Origin: Aureicoccus marinus | GTDB taxonomy: Bacteria > Bacteroidota > Bacteroidia > Flavobacteriales > Flavobacteriaceae | Direction: 5' to 3' | DNA: 64,000 nucleotides | NCBI RefSeq assembly: GCF_002954325.1 | Contig: NZ_MQVX01000001.1 | Span: forward strand, 139,840 to 203,839 | Shown: positions 38,001-45,410 of the stretch, one piece after another | How the letters are laid out: every line of letters starts with the position of its first letter | Position numbering within the stretch: the first letter of the stretch is position 1 | Made by a program: the position numbers and the translations under genes | Notes under the pieces: model-generated | The model's database searches: none | What the model saw: only the letters and a program-made list of their open reading frames with translations | Told to the model about the DNA's origin: nothing

Positions 38001-38671
38001 CAGTATTGAATCGTGTTGTTCACTGCCGTCAACGCAAAGGGATCCAAGAGACTGGTCAGTTCTCTATTCTCGAGGTCCTGCGAAAGAGTCAGCGAAACCA
38101 AATAAGTGATAAAGAGAATGGCCCCTCCGGCATAAGCCAGCATCACCCGCTTAGTCAAACTCACCAGGGCAAAGAAGATACAGCCCGTAAATAAGAGGTT
38201 GACCCAATAAACAGTAAGCGTCGGTTGAAGGTAATGCCACAGATTAAGGGCGGTATAGCGCTCTGGTTCCACATAGCCTGCATGAGGACCAATCAAAGAG
38301 CCCAGAATGAGTCCAAGATGTAGTCCTAAACTGATGAGGAACAAGATGCTCAAAGAGCCAAAAAAGCGTCCGAGTAAGTAGCCCTTTTCGGTAATCGGAA
38401 AAGAGAAAAAGTAATTTTCGGTCTTGTGGTCGATATCGCGGTACACGGGTACACCCATCACGGCACTTGCGATCATAATCCCAAAGATACTCAGGGTGGT
38501 CATGATGGTTGCCAAGGCCGATGGGGCGTTGACAAACACCTTTTCAGAGGAAGGTCCATTATCTCCGATAGCAACGAGAAGGCCAAAGAGAAAAAGTATG
38601 CCGAAGTAGGCCCAAGTGGCTGGACGCTTCAGGCGGTATTTAAGCTCAAAAGAGAATATTTCTTTAAACAT
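35030..38671 (-). CDS. ABC transporter permease fused to M1 family aminopeptidase
   Basis: A 1213-residue membrane protein. Two ABC-2-type permease modules of six helices each lie at about residues 15-265 and 320-580, each with short conserved loops (DHKTENYFFSFPITEKGYLLGRF; MTGEVMHRERTVNYNQ). The C-terminal half is an M1 gluzincin with HEVAHQWWGH (about 945), the third zinc ligand Glu in SESMAEY, and a catalytic Tyr region. The peptidase faces the periplasm if the usual topology holds. This fusion is known in Bacteroidota; the physiological substrate is not. The cognate ATPase is encoded just upstream (18 bases). Confidence 0.92.
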   Translation of the reverse strand: MFKEIFSFELKYRLKRPATWAYFGILFLFGLLVAIGDNGPSSEKVFVNAPSALATIMTTLSIFGIMIASAVMGVPVYRDIDHKTENYFFSFPITEKGYLLGRFFGSLSILFLISLGLHLGLILGSLIGPHAGYVEPERYTALNLWHYLQPTLTVYWVNLLFTGCIFFALVSLTKRVMLAYAGGAILFITYLVSLTLSQDLENRELTSLLDPFALTAVNNTIQYWTPEEQNTLMIPFEGQLLYNRLLWLGAGILIMLYTVFRFDFQRFLRKKLGRKKKGSESNAINTAALKTPLPRVAQVFTTGFNLKTLFKLTRVEFKNILSDNFFKAILVAAVAFLFFDGWFGAPIYGTPSLPMTYYMLEVKDFTYIILVFVLIVFMTGEVMHRERTVNYNQIFGTLPIPNGVVYGAKFLALVVLCFFLVNMVLFSGVLNQVLKGYTNFEFGKYFYDLYLFEFPKYVCYVMLAFCVHSIITRKFLGHVVAIAIWVFIFGLNALGDIDNNMFLYSYSPSYTISDMNGFGHFTSALLWFRSYWIALGVVLTLIGFLFWKRGTDSGRKARFQVARKRLKPMATAGILVALVWFGISGYTIYDSTVNINKYRTSDEGTEAQAEYEKQLSQYDKIDQPKVTNVKLFADLMPEERSATLKGVFTMTNKTDNPIKNLHLNWGGEGLLKKEVTEFTIEGKEPALDKEYKDFGYQIYNFEQPLQPGDTIEMVLAFNAFYKGFPNEGSGSSIVDNGTFMNNGVFPSMGYSSQGELSSDKDRKKYGLPKKDYTLPDQNDKWGLSNLLFSDDGDYITFEGTVSTAPDQIAILPGLLQKEWEENGRKYYQYKMTGELDFFFNISSARYDVHRDVWNGSNGEEVNIEIYHHPGHKYNLDRFVDGVKKSLDYFSENYSPYQYKQMRILEFPRYSTFAQSFPNTVPYAESFGWVGDFSDPNDLDYLFTVTSHEVAHQWWGHQITPSATRGANQISESMAEYSSLMVMKKEYGVDAMQKFLREELDRYLGGRANESKFEKTLLDNDTQSYVWYRKGGLILYALQDLIGEDQLNEQFGAYMKEAQFRPEAPFTTTHEWYDYMKKATPDSLQYYLKDSFEKITLYSNKTEEATYRKLDNGKYEVTLKVQSEKNHYDGLGKLLDSPTQENLLDIGIFAQDTVNTKGMSTKNPLLLEKVWIKPGASTFTFTVDKQPLKAGIDPYNKMIDRIPEDNLVDLEEQE

Positions 38672-38689
38672 GATAAATCACTTAAGAGA

Positions 38690-39577
38690 TTAAACAGGAA
38701 GGTTTTGCATACGACTGGTGATCTCTGAAAAGTAGACGTCTTCCAGAGTGGCCTTGCTTTGTTCAAAGCTGTCATCGGGCTGGCTGTCGCTCAGTACGTG
38801 GATCATGGTTTCCCCCGCGATGAGGTGGAGAGAAATCACCTGGTGCTCGGCCTGGTACTGTTCCAGTTCGCTGCGTTTGATGATTTTCTTCCAGATTTTG
38901 CCTTGGACGGCATTGACCAGGTCTAAGGGATTTCCTTGGGCAACCACTTCCCCTAGGCAGATGATGGCCATGTTGTGGCAGAGGTTAGAAACATCTTCCA
39001 CAATGTGGGTCGAAAGGATCACCACGGTGTTTTCTCCAATTTCACTGAGGAGGTTGTGGAAACGAACACGTTCTGCCGGGTCCAAGCCAGCGGTCGGTTC
39101 ATCTACAATGATCAGTCGGGGATCCCCGATAAGGGCTTGGGCGATTCCAAAGCGTTGTTTCATTCCCCCAGAATAAGTTCCCAGGTTTTTGTTGCGGACC
39201 TGCCAGAGGTTGGTCTTCGTTAGCAGGGATTCGACCAAATCTTTGCGCTCTCCTTTTTTACTGATCCCTTTGAGGGAGGCAATGTGGTGAAGCATTTTGT
39301 AGGCACTAACCTTGGGGTAGACCCCGAATTCCTGAGGGAGGTACCCCAATATTTTCCGAACCTCTTCCTTGTTTTTAAGGACATCGATTTCTCCGAGCTG
39401 GATGCTGCCGGAGTCGGCTTCTTGAAGGGTTGCGATGGTTCGCATCAAGGAAGATTTTCCTGCCCCATTTGGTCCGAGAAGGCCAAACATTCCGTTGGGA
39501 ATCGTGAGGTTGACATTTTTAATGGCGTGTACGCCGTTGGGATAAGTCTTGTTGAGGTCTTGAATAACTAGGCTCAT
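38690..39577 (-). CDS. ABC transporter ATP-binding protein
   Basis: The ATG at 39577 gives MSLVIQDLNKTYPNG, preferred over an upstream in-frame ATG at 39610. The 295-residue protein has Walker A GPNGAGKSS (about residues 37-45), the signature YSGGMKQR (about 134), Walker B LIIVDEP and the switch His in STHIVED. The C-terminal 80 residues form an extra domain seen in multidrug-type ATPases. It heads the operon with the permease-peptidase fusion, its obvious partner. Confidence 0.93.
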   Translation of the reverse strand: MSLVIQDLNKTYPNGVHAIKNVNLTIPNGMFGLLGPNGAGKSSLMRTIATLQEADSGSIQLGEIDVLKNKEEVRKILGYLPQEFGVYPKVSAYKMLHHIASLKGISKKGERKDLVESLLTKTNLWQVRNKNLGTYSGGMKQRFGIAQALIGDPRLIIVDEPTAGLDPAERVRFHNLLSEIGENTVVILSTHIVEDVSNLCHNMAIICLGEVVAQGNPLDLVNAVQGKIWKKIIKRSELEQYQAEHQVISLHLIAGETMIHVLSDSQPDDSFEQSKATLEDVYFSEITSRMQNLPV

Positions 39578-39756
39578 TGTTATCGGGTTGGTTAATGAAT
39601 GACTGGGCACATGGAAGCGCCACCTTTAGCTAGACGCCTGTAAACTAAAGTTGTAACAAAATAGGGAAAAGTGGGGAAGTTGTTTTTTGTAGATCGAGAT
39701 TCAATTCTTGTCCCAATTCGGGATTATTCATAATCTCAAAGTCGATCAGATTAAAA

Positions 39757-40419
39757 CTAAAACTCCTCCCAGCCATTTCCGGTAACCCCATATTCTTCCA
39801 TAGCATCTTTCAATTTTTGGGACACGAAGTAACCTAGATGAGGTTCATTGGTCATTCTAATCAAATCATAGGTAGTTCTGTCAAAATCGAAAACAGCGGG
39901 AGAGGAATATAAAGACCTTGATGAGTTTTCATACTTAAGCTCCAGCTTAACTCGCTTGTACTCTTCAGCATCCTTGATCTGTACAGGCTCTCCTTCTAGT
40001 TTTCCTCCAAAAGGGATCCCTTCAGCTGCATAAAATGAGCTTTTCTCAATGTCGATCAATATGTGATCAATAGGGTCGGAAATATGAAAAAGGAGATAAT
40101 CATGGATATCCTGGTCTCTATGCACAAGATGAATTGGCCAGGTTTTATGCGGAGGTAAGTCAAAGTCCTGGAGAAACTTGACAAAAGATTTCTTCAAGGT
40201 CAATACTACTGGAGCTAATAAAATCCCGGTTAGTTGGGTGGTTAATTTTGCTTTCGGATGTAGCGCAACTATAGGGGTTTGCCAATCATCAGGTAGTTCT
40301 CCTTCTATACCGCTATAAACTTTTTCCCAATCTGCATGTTTTAGCCATTTTGCTAGTTGAGGAAATGTGCCCATTTCACTTGGATCGGTACAAAAGCTTG
40401 TAAGCTTGTAGTAGTTCAT
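39757..40419 (-). CDS. Imm11/DUF1629-like putative immunity protein
   Basis: A 220-residue soluble protein. The C-terminus has DFDRTTYDLIRM, then GYFVSQKLKDAMEEYGVTG, the pattern typical of the Imm11 (DUF1629) immunity family. The assignment is by pattern and is moderate. The gene starts in an ATGA overlap with the end of a fragmentary upstream frame, as toxin-immunity pairs often do. The region is AT-rich compared with its flanks. Confidence 0.6.
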   Translation of the reverse strand: MNYYKLTSFCTDPSEMGTFPQLAKWLKHADWEKVYSGIEGELPDDWQTPIVALHPKAKLTTQLTGILLAPVVLTLKKSFVKFLQDFDLPPHKTWPIHLVHRDQDIHDYLLFHISDPIDHILIDIEKSSFYAAEGIPFGGKLEGEPVQIKDAEEYKRVKLELKYENSSRSLYSSPAVFDFDRTTYDLIRMTNEPHLGYFVSQKLKDAMEEYGVTGNGWEEF

Positions 40420-40544
40420 TTTTTGGTTTGACTTCCGGCGGCAATTTCATCATAAAAATGGAAAGTGTGATGAGGGAGTACAAAGGACTTCTTGCAATGA
40501 CTTTCACTGATTTCCTTGTGAAAATTCAGACCTTTTATCTTATT
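40416..40544 (-). other. start-less coding fragment upstream of the Imm11-like gene
   Basis: A frame of 42 codons without a start codon ends in TGA overlapping the ATG of the immunity-like gene (ATGA). It reads FHKEISESHCKKSFVLPHH and ends YDEIAAGSQTKK. It is bounded upstream by the DUF2019 stop. It looks like the last part of a toxin C-terminus left behind after recombination; the toxin family is not identified. Confidence 0.4.
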
Positions 40545-40573
40545 CTATTGTCGCTGTAGAAATTATAAGCTTT

Positions 40574-40930
40574 TTATCTCTCCCATTGGTCAGAGGTTAG
40601 GTTTCCCTTTTTCCATTCAATGATGCAATACTTTGCTTCCATAGCGTAAAAAGTCTTAGAGTTCGCTATATCTTCCAGTACTTTCAGGGCTTGCTCTTCA
40701 TTTACGCTTAACCAAAACATTGCAGTCCAATTCCGAACGTTACCATTTTCGTGATCAAGAAGATTACTGATGAAATAAGGGTTATTCTGCCAAATGTACT
40801 TTAAAGAGGCCCTGATTTTATCTTCTGCTTTATTGCCAGTTTTGTAATCGCCAGTTTTAGACGAATTATCTTGAATAATTGCGGAATCAATGAAAACCGC
40901 TACTGCCTCATCTAGACTATTAAATTTCAT
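40574..40930 (-). CDS. DUF2019 family protein, probable immunity protein
   Basis: A 118-residue all-helical protein. It begins MKFNSLDEAVAVFIDSA, has FISNLLDHENGNVRNWTAMF in the middle and ends with EAKYCIIEWKKGNL, which matches the DUF2019 pattern of a HEAT-like fold. Members are often found beside polymorphic toxins. A truncated frame on the same strand ends 12 bases upstream. Confidence 0.75.
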   Translation of the reverse strand: MKFNSLDEAVAVFIDSAIIQDNSSKTGDYKTGNKAEDKIRASLKYIWQNNPYFISNLLDHENGNVRNWTAMFWLSVNEEQALKVLEDIANSKTFYAMEAKYCIIEWKKGNLTSDQWER

Positions 40931-40942
40931 TCCGCTGTTAAT

Positions 40943-41223
40943 TTATTTGACTGCTTCGCTGCTCTGCCTGCCTAAGATATCAATACCGTATTGATACTGT
41001 CTTAAAAAAGCTCGTTGTTCTTTACAGTACTCTAGTTGTTTTTTTGAATTGTGAATAAAACAGTCTTTTAGTGAATCAGCACAGCTTATCGATTACACTT
41101 TCCTTCCTTTTTTTTATGGAAAACTTCAAATCGTCTCTCGAAATTCTTGATTAGGTTGGAGAAGCTAAATACCAATTGTTTTATTGAATAAGTATAATTT
41201 TCAAAGGCCTCTTTAAAAGACCA
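40943..41223 (-). other. degenerate frame upstream of the DUF2019 gene
   Basis: Two overlapping open stretches without a start codon, WSFKEAFENYTYSIKQL...KKKEGKCNR and SCADSLKDCFIHNSKKQLE...GRQSSEAVK, would join into about 93 codons if one base were restored near 41088. The joined frame stops 12 bases before the DUF2019 start. It may be a remnant of a toxin C-terminus. No family is recognised. The remaining gap up to 41258 holds only the likely leader of the divergent gene. Confidence 0.35.
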
Positions 41224-41258
41224 TCAATTTAGACAAACAATCAAGCAAAAGGAAAAGG

Positions 41259-41879
41259 ATGCGAAGAGTAACAGATGTAGTATTATTAATAGGGTGTTTT
41301 TTCATATCGATGTTGACATGTAAAGGTCAAATTCCCAACGAAAAGGAAGTCTATGCATTAATTAATGATCTTCCCTATACTTTTACTAGTGAACCTCAAA
41401 TAGATTTACACCCTTTATCCCTTGATATTGTTAAGTCCAGAGATATTTTTAAGAGGCTACTAATTAAAAGATCTGTTAATCTTCTTTTTCCTGAGGTCTC
41501 GAAGAAATTGAATAGTCAAAGAGATTCAATTAAGAATTTGAATTTATCAAAAGAAGTAAAAGACAGCTTGCTTTTTACGGTTAACTCAATGTACCCAAGA
41601 AAGTTAATAGACTTATTCAGTCAGACTGATAGGAAGAAAATGGAGAGCGAAATCCTTCTTAAAAAGATCAAATGGAGAAAGCGTAAGGCGAACATGATCA
41701 ACTTTTCCAAAAGAAAGTCCAAAACGAGGATATCGTTCCCTTTATTTAACCAACAAAAGAATTTGGCGCTATTTTTCAGGACCTATAATGGCGAATACGA
41801 GTTAGTAGTTTTTAAACTGACAGATTCTATCTGGCAAGGCTACGGAAGAGCCAGGGTGGTTCCTGTAAACCTCAACTAG
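41259..41879 (+). CDS. secreted or membrane-anchored protein of unknown function
   Basis: A 206-residue protein with an N-terminal export signal (VVLLIGCFFISMLTCKGQ) that may be a lipoprotein signal. The middle is rich in Lys and Arg (KKIKWRKRKANMINFSKRKSKTR broken by few acids), and the end is beta-like (YNGEYELVVFKLTD). A GGAAAAGG ribosome-binding-like site precedes the ATG. AT-rich (for example about a third G+C over 41401-41460). It lies 44 bases upstream of the second Imm11-like gene. Confidence 0.6.
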   Translation: MRRVTDVVLLIGCFFISMLTCKGQIPNEKEVYALINDLPYTFTSEPQIDLHPLSLDIVKSRDIFKRLLIKRSVNLLFPEVSKKLNSQRDSIKNLNLSKEVKDSLLFTVNSMYPRKLIDLFSQTDRKKMESEILLKKIKWRKRKANMINFSKRKSKTRISFPLFNQQKNLALFFRTYNGEYELVVFKLTDSIWQGYGRARVVPVNLN

Positions 41880-41923
41880 ACCATTGATGGTTCAAATCTC
41901 AATTTCGATGAACTTTTTTAGTT

Positions 41924-42591
41924 ATGATTTACCGTATTAGGGCAGCTTCTATTAACAAAATTATTGGATCAATAGCCTCCATCAAAATGCGAGACGATTA
42001 TGCTCCAGAGTTAATTAGAGCGGTTGGCCGAATGAAGCAAAGAGGAAAACTAGATATTCTTCCTGACCTCAACGGAATTGAGATTCGGAAGCGGGCTAAG
42101 CCGAATGACATTATTATCTGTATTCCTTTATCTCGATCTGGGATTCTCATAAGTCAAAGTTTAAAGCAAATAGTGGAAGGTTTCAAGTTTCCAGATGAAG
42201 TGCAATGGGTTGAGGCGACAGCTACTCATTATGACAAGTCTTTTAAATATCATTACTTCTATAACTATGAATCACCCGAGAAAGATTTAATCGATTGGGA
42301 TCGATCTAAGTATGTGGAAGTTAATCATGTTGGCAAGCCAAAGTCAGAAGTGCAGTATTCAATTAGTCTTGAGGAAATTGAACATATGAGGAAGAACCGT
42401 AAGGTGCGGTATGACTCACCAAAATCACTTTATTTTAAGCGTTCCATCCCCTATGATTTCTTTCGATTAGTATATTCCACTCCGGGATATTTTGTGTCGG
42501 AAAGCTTAAGAACGCCCTTGAAGAAAGTGATTGTGAGGGTGTAGAATTGACTCCAATCACTGAATTGGGTTTTGATGTGGTGTTTGAGTAG
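41924..42591 (+). pseudogene. second Imm11/DUF1629-like immunity protein (frameshifted near its end)
   Basis: The uninterrupted frame stops at 42544 after 206 residues (GYFVSESLRTPLKK). Restoring one A near 42508 gives GYFVSESLKNALEESDCEG and then PITELGFDVVFE with a stop at 42589-42591, for about 221 residues. The restored end fits the Imm11 C-terminal pattern much better and resembles the protein encoded at 39757-40419. The loss of one A from a short run is probably an assembly error. Confidence 0.6.
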
Positions 42592-42688
42592 GACTAAAAT
42601 TTAGTCAGGATTGATTCACTTTGTTAATCTTCCCTACTGGCTCCAATGCTGCAAATAAGAAACCACGAAGCTATCGCTTCTAGTTTTT
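42592..42688 (+). terminator. palindrome and hairpin after the Imm11-like gene
   Basis: GACTAAA, one A, then TTTAGTC (42592-42606) is a perfect palindrome immediately after the stop. A second hairpin GAAGC/GCTTC (42667-42680) is followed by a T run, fitting an intrinsic terminator. Confidence 0.4.
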
Positions 42689-42734
42689 CCCTTATCCCCA
42701 CTTACAAAACTTCGTTTTGACGTGGTCATAAATG

Positions 42735-42761
42735 AAAAAACCACGCCTTGTGGCGTGGTTT
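42735..42761 (-). terminator. terminator of ssrA
   Basis: AAACCACGCC and GGCGTGGTTT form a perfect 10-pair stem with a 4-base loop. On the minus strand it is followed by a run of T, 12 bases after the mature tmRNA 3' end. Confidence 0.85.
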
Positions 42762-42772
42762 CTTGAGTGTCG

Positions 42773-43168
42773 TGGAGCCGGAGGGATTCGAACCCTCGTC
42801 CAAACAAGCAACTTCAAAGCTTTCTACATGCTTAGTTTTTGTTCGGTTTTCGAAGTGTAACTGACCAAAAACCGCCTATTACACCCTTAGCTTCTTTAGA
42901 TTTAAGTGATCGCCGAAGCTGCGATTACTCTATGTTGACTTTGATGGTGCCTCTTAAAGAATCGCCGTCAACAAGGGCTATTCAGAGACATTCAGCTTTC
43001 CCGCCTCGCGGGACTAGGCCAAGACTTACTATAATTCAGTCAATTAGGCAGCTAAAGCGTAGTTATTTTCGCCATTTAAAAGGTTGGAACAGATATTTAC
43101 GAGCATTAATTCCATAGCTCGGCATGCTTACCCTGTCATTGATCTCGCTGTCAAAACCGGTCGGCCCC
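42773..43168 (-). ncRNA. ssrA: tmRNA (ssrA)
   Basis: The 5' end GGGGCCGACCGG (from 43168) pairs as an acceptor stem with the 3' end CCGGCTCC plus discriminator A (42773). The T arm GGTTCGAATCC is at the 3' side. The tag frame (43073-43044) reads GENNYALAA followed by a TAA stop. CCA is not encoded (the next bases are CGA), so it must be added. The RNA releases stalled ribosomes and tags their products for proteolysis. The preceding alanine charging site is on the tRNA-like part. Confidence 0.97.
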
Positions 43169-43214
43169 AATATGTTAAAGAACGCGGGGAAATCCCCATT
43201 TCTCAAAAGGAGGG

Positions 43215-43222
43215 CAAAGTTA
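43215..43222 (-). promoter_or_regulatory. -7 element of the ssrA promoter
   Basis: TAACTTTG on the minus strand fits TAnnTTTG and lies 46 bases upstream of the mature tmRNA 5' end, leaving a short precursor leader to be trimmed. Confidence 0.6.
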
Positions 43223-43231
43223 GCAAAAAAG

Positions 43232-43260
43232 TTGCCCGCCAGTACGAATACGTATATTTG
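43232..43260 (+). promoter_or_regulatory. promoter of the AlaDH/saccharopine-dehydrogenase-like gene
   Basis: TATATTTG (43253-43260) is a perfect -7 element, and TTG at 43232-43234 is 18 bases further upstream, at the expected -33 distance. The coding start is at 43289. Confidence 0.65.
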
Positions 43261-43288
43261 AGGGCAAAAGTTGTACCAAAGCGCAAAA

Positions 43289-44490
43289 ATGAAGTTTGGA
43301 CTGATTCGTGAACGCAAAAACCCGCCAGATCGTCGGGTTGTTTTGTCTCCTGAAGCCTGCCGAGAGCTACTCGATCAATTCGAGGACCTAGAAATCATTG
43401 TAGAACCTTCTCCTATCCGTGTTTTTACGGATGCGGAATACGAGGCCCAAGGCATTCCCGTGCGGGACGCAATGGATGAATGTGATGTTCTCCTTGGGGT
43501 AAAAGAAGTGCCAATCGATGCCCTGATCCCCAACAAGAAGTACTTCTTTTTTCGCACACGATCAAAAAGCAGCCTTATAACCGCGATTTACTAAGAGCGG
43601 TATTGGAAAAGAGCATCGAGCTCTATGACCACGAGGTCATCACTAGCGCCAAGGGTCAACGCCTGGTTGCCTTCGGACGCTATGCGGGAATTGTGGGCGC
43701 CTATAATGGGATTCGTGCCTGGGGACTACGCAAGGGTACTTTTGAATTGCCTAAAGCCGAAAATCTGAAAGATCAGAACGAACTGATTCAAAAGCTTCAA
43801 GGGGCTGATATGGGAACGGCCCGAATTGTACTGACCGGGAAAGGTCGAGTAGGGAATGGAGCACGAGAGATGCTGGTCGGGATGAAGATGCGAGAAGTCA
43901 CAAGTGAGGAATTTTTGAGTTCTACTTTTGAAGAGGCGGTATTCTGTCAAATCGATGTGATGGACTACAACGCCCGTGAAGACGGTTCAGAAGGCAGTCG
44001 TTCGGACTTTTTTGAACATCCAGAAAAATACAAAAGCATATTTTCTCGATTCAGTCACAAAGCTGATCTGTTTATTGCTGGGCATTTTCACAACGATAAA
44101 GCTCCCTATTTGTATACCCGTGAAGACGCGCGTCATACGGATTTTGCCATTGAGGTGGTAGCTGATATCAGTTGCGATATCGACGGGCCGGTGGCCTCTA
44201 CTTTACAACCCTCCACGATTGCGGATCCCGTTTACGGTTACGATCCTGTTCAAGAGACTGTTGTGCCTTGGGATCAGGAATCCGCAATTACGGTTATGGC
44301 TGTGGACAATCTGCCTTGTGAGTTGCCGAGGGATGCTTCGGAAGGATTCGGAAAAGCTTTTGGTGCAGAGGTGATTCCCGCTTTCTTTAATGGGGACGCA
44401 AGAGGTGTTTTACAAAGGGCCCGAATGACCCAAAACGGACAGTTAACGGAAGGCTTTAGCTACCTCACGGATTATGTGGAAAAGAGCTAA
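43289..44490 (+). pseudogene. alanine dehydrogenase / saccharopine dehydrogenase-like NAD(P)-dependent oxidoreductase (frameshifted)
   Basis: The ATG at 43289 gives MKFGLIRERKNPPDRRVVLSP, the AlaDh/PNT N-terminal domain. The frame breaks at a T6 run (43547-43552). With seven T the protein continues FFFSHTIKKQPYNRDLLRAVLEKSIELYD and stays open to 44490, for about 400 residues. The second half has the Rossmann motif GKGRVGNGAREML. It oxidises or reduces an amino-acid-type substrate; which one is not clear. The one-base loss is in a homopolymer. Confidence 0.88.
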
Positions 44491-44614
44491 AATTCTTACC
44501 TTATTTTGTGCTAAAATTCGCTAATTGAAGGAGTTAAAATTCTATTAGTTATTAACATTTCTTTCCTGGGCGAGCATTCTTTGTATATTGTCTTCCCTTA
44601 ATTGGTTAAACAAG

Positions 44615-44898
44615 ATGCACTTTAATTGGCTAACCAACCTACCAAAAGACCAAAGCTTTAGCCGGCTGGCTATTGAGCTCGAATACGAGCTCAGGCCCAG
44701 AATTACCCGCTATTTGCTCCGTAAATTCGAACAGGATTTCGGGGATGACTTCTCCTCATTTTATTTTGATGTCGATGTAAATACCAGTGGGTGCGCATTG
44801 GGCGGTCCACTCCGGAACGATTCCGCATGCGCTTGGCTCAAGATTTTGACGCAGAGATCAACGGATCTCAACAGCACCTGCACATCGCGTATTTGTAG
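44615..44898 (+). pseudogene. small conserved-looking protein of unknown function (frameshifted)
   Basis: From the ATG at 44615 the frame reads MHFNWLTNLPKDQSFSRLAI, then FYFDVDVNTS. Near 44788 one base is missing; the next frame then reads WVRIGRSTPERFRMRLAQDF and ends QQHLHIAYL with a stop at 44896-44898, for about 94 residues. Joined, it looks like a normal small cytosolic protein. The uncorrected frame would instead run on to 44953 with a low-complexity tail. No family known. Confidence 0.6.
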
Positions 44899-45129
44899 GA
44901 AAAAACTTCGCTTTTCCGCTAGGTTAACCCTACTCTTTTTGTTATTGTATTGATTCTGTTGAACTTTTCGATAAACGGCACTTATTTTTTCTATTTGCGT
45001 ATAAAATTCGCGGGTTTTTTTCGTTCAAAATTTAACACCTCTTCCAAATCCGTTTAGGAGGAAGAGACTTATTTTAAGTGACCTCCATGGGGGCAAGGGG
45101 TCTAACAAACAAACAAACCATTAACGCTT

Positions 45130-45336
45130 ATGGTACTGAACAATACCCGATTTTTGTTTACCCTGGAACAAGCCGACAAACACTACAGACTTTACAAACG
45201 GAATATGCTGCATCAAGCCCAAGAGAAAAGAGGAGAGTGGGGGCAGCTTTATCTTCAGAAGGCTCGTTTTCACCTTGAGATGTATCAGTCTTATTTCAAC
45301 CTCTGTTTTAAGATCTTTCCGGAAGAACTCCATTAG
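45130..45336 (+). CDS. small helical protein of unknown function
   Basis: A 68-residue protein rich in aromatic and basic residues with an alpha-helical pattern (TLEQADKHYRLYKRNMLHQ, then LYLQKARFHLEMYQSYF). It has an ATG start and an imperfect terminator hairpin right after it. No family is recognised. The 231-base gap before it holds a 7-pair hairpin (CTCTTCC at 45039-45045 with GGAAGAG at 45060-45066) and nothing else clear. Confidence 0.55.
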   Translation: MVLNNTRFLFTLEQADKHYRLYKRNMLHQAQEKRGEWGQLYLQKARFHLEMYQSYFNLCFKIFPEELH

Positions 45337-45348
45337 TGCAATAAAGAA

Positions 45349-45380
45349 AAAAGGCCGCCCAGCAGCAAGGACGACCTTTT
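45349..45380. terminator. imperfect terminator hairpin between convergent genes
   Basis: AAAAGGCCGCC pairs with GGACGACCTTTT with two mismatches; A and T runs flank it. It lies between the small gene ending at 45336 and the creD stop at 45411. Confidence 0.4.
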
Positions 45381-45410
45381 CCATCAAGAGTGCCTGAATT
45401 GCCCAAACAT

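Noticed and set aside
42773..42800. tRNA-like T arm on the minus strand
   Set aside because: It is the tRNA-like end of tmRNA, not a separate tRNA: the tag frame and matching 5' acceptor strand are 400 bases away.
45078..45278. Plus-strand frame overlapping the 68-residue helical protein
   Set aside because: Its sequence is low in pattern (MTSMGARGLTNKQ), while the frame from 45130 has a convincing helical protein.
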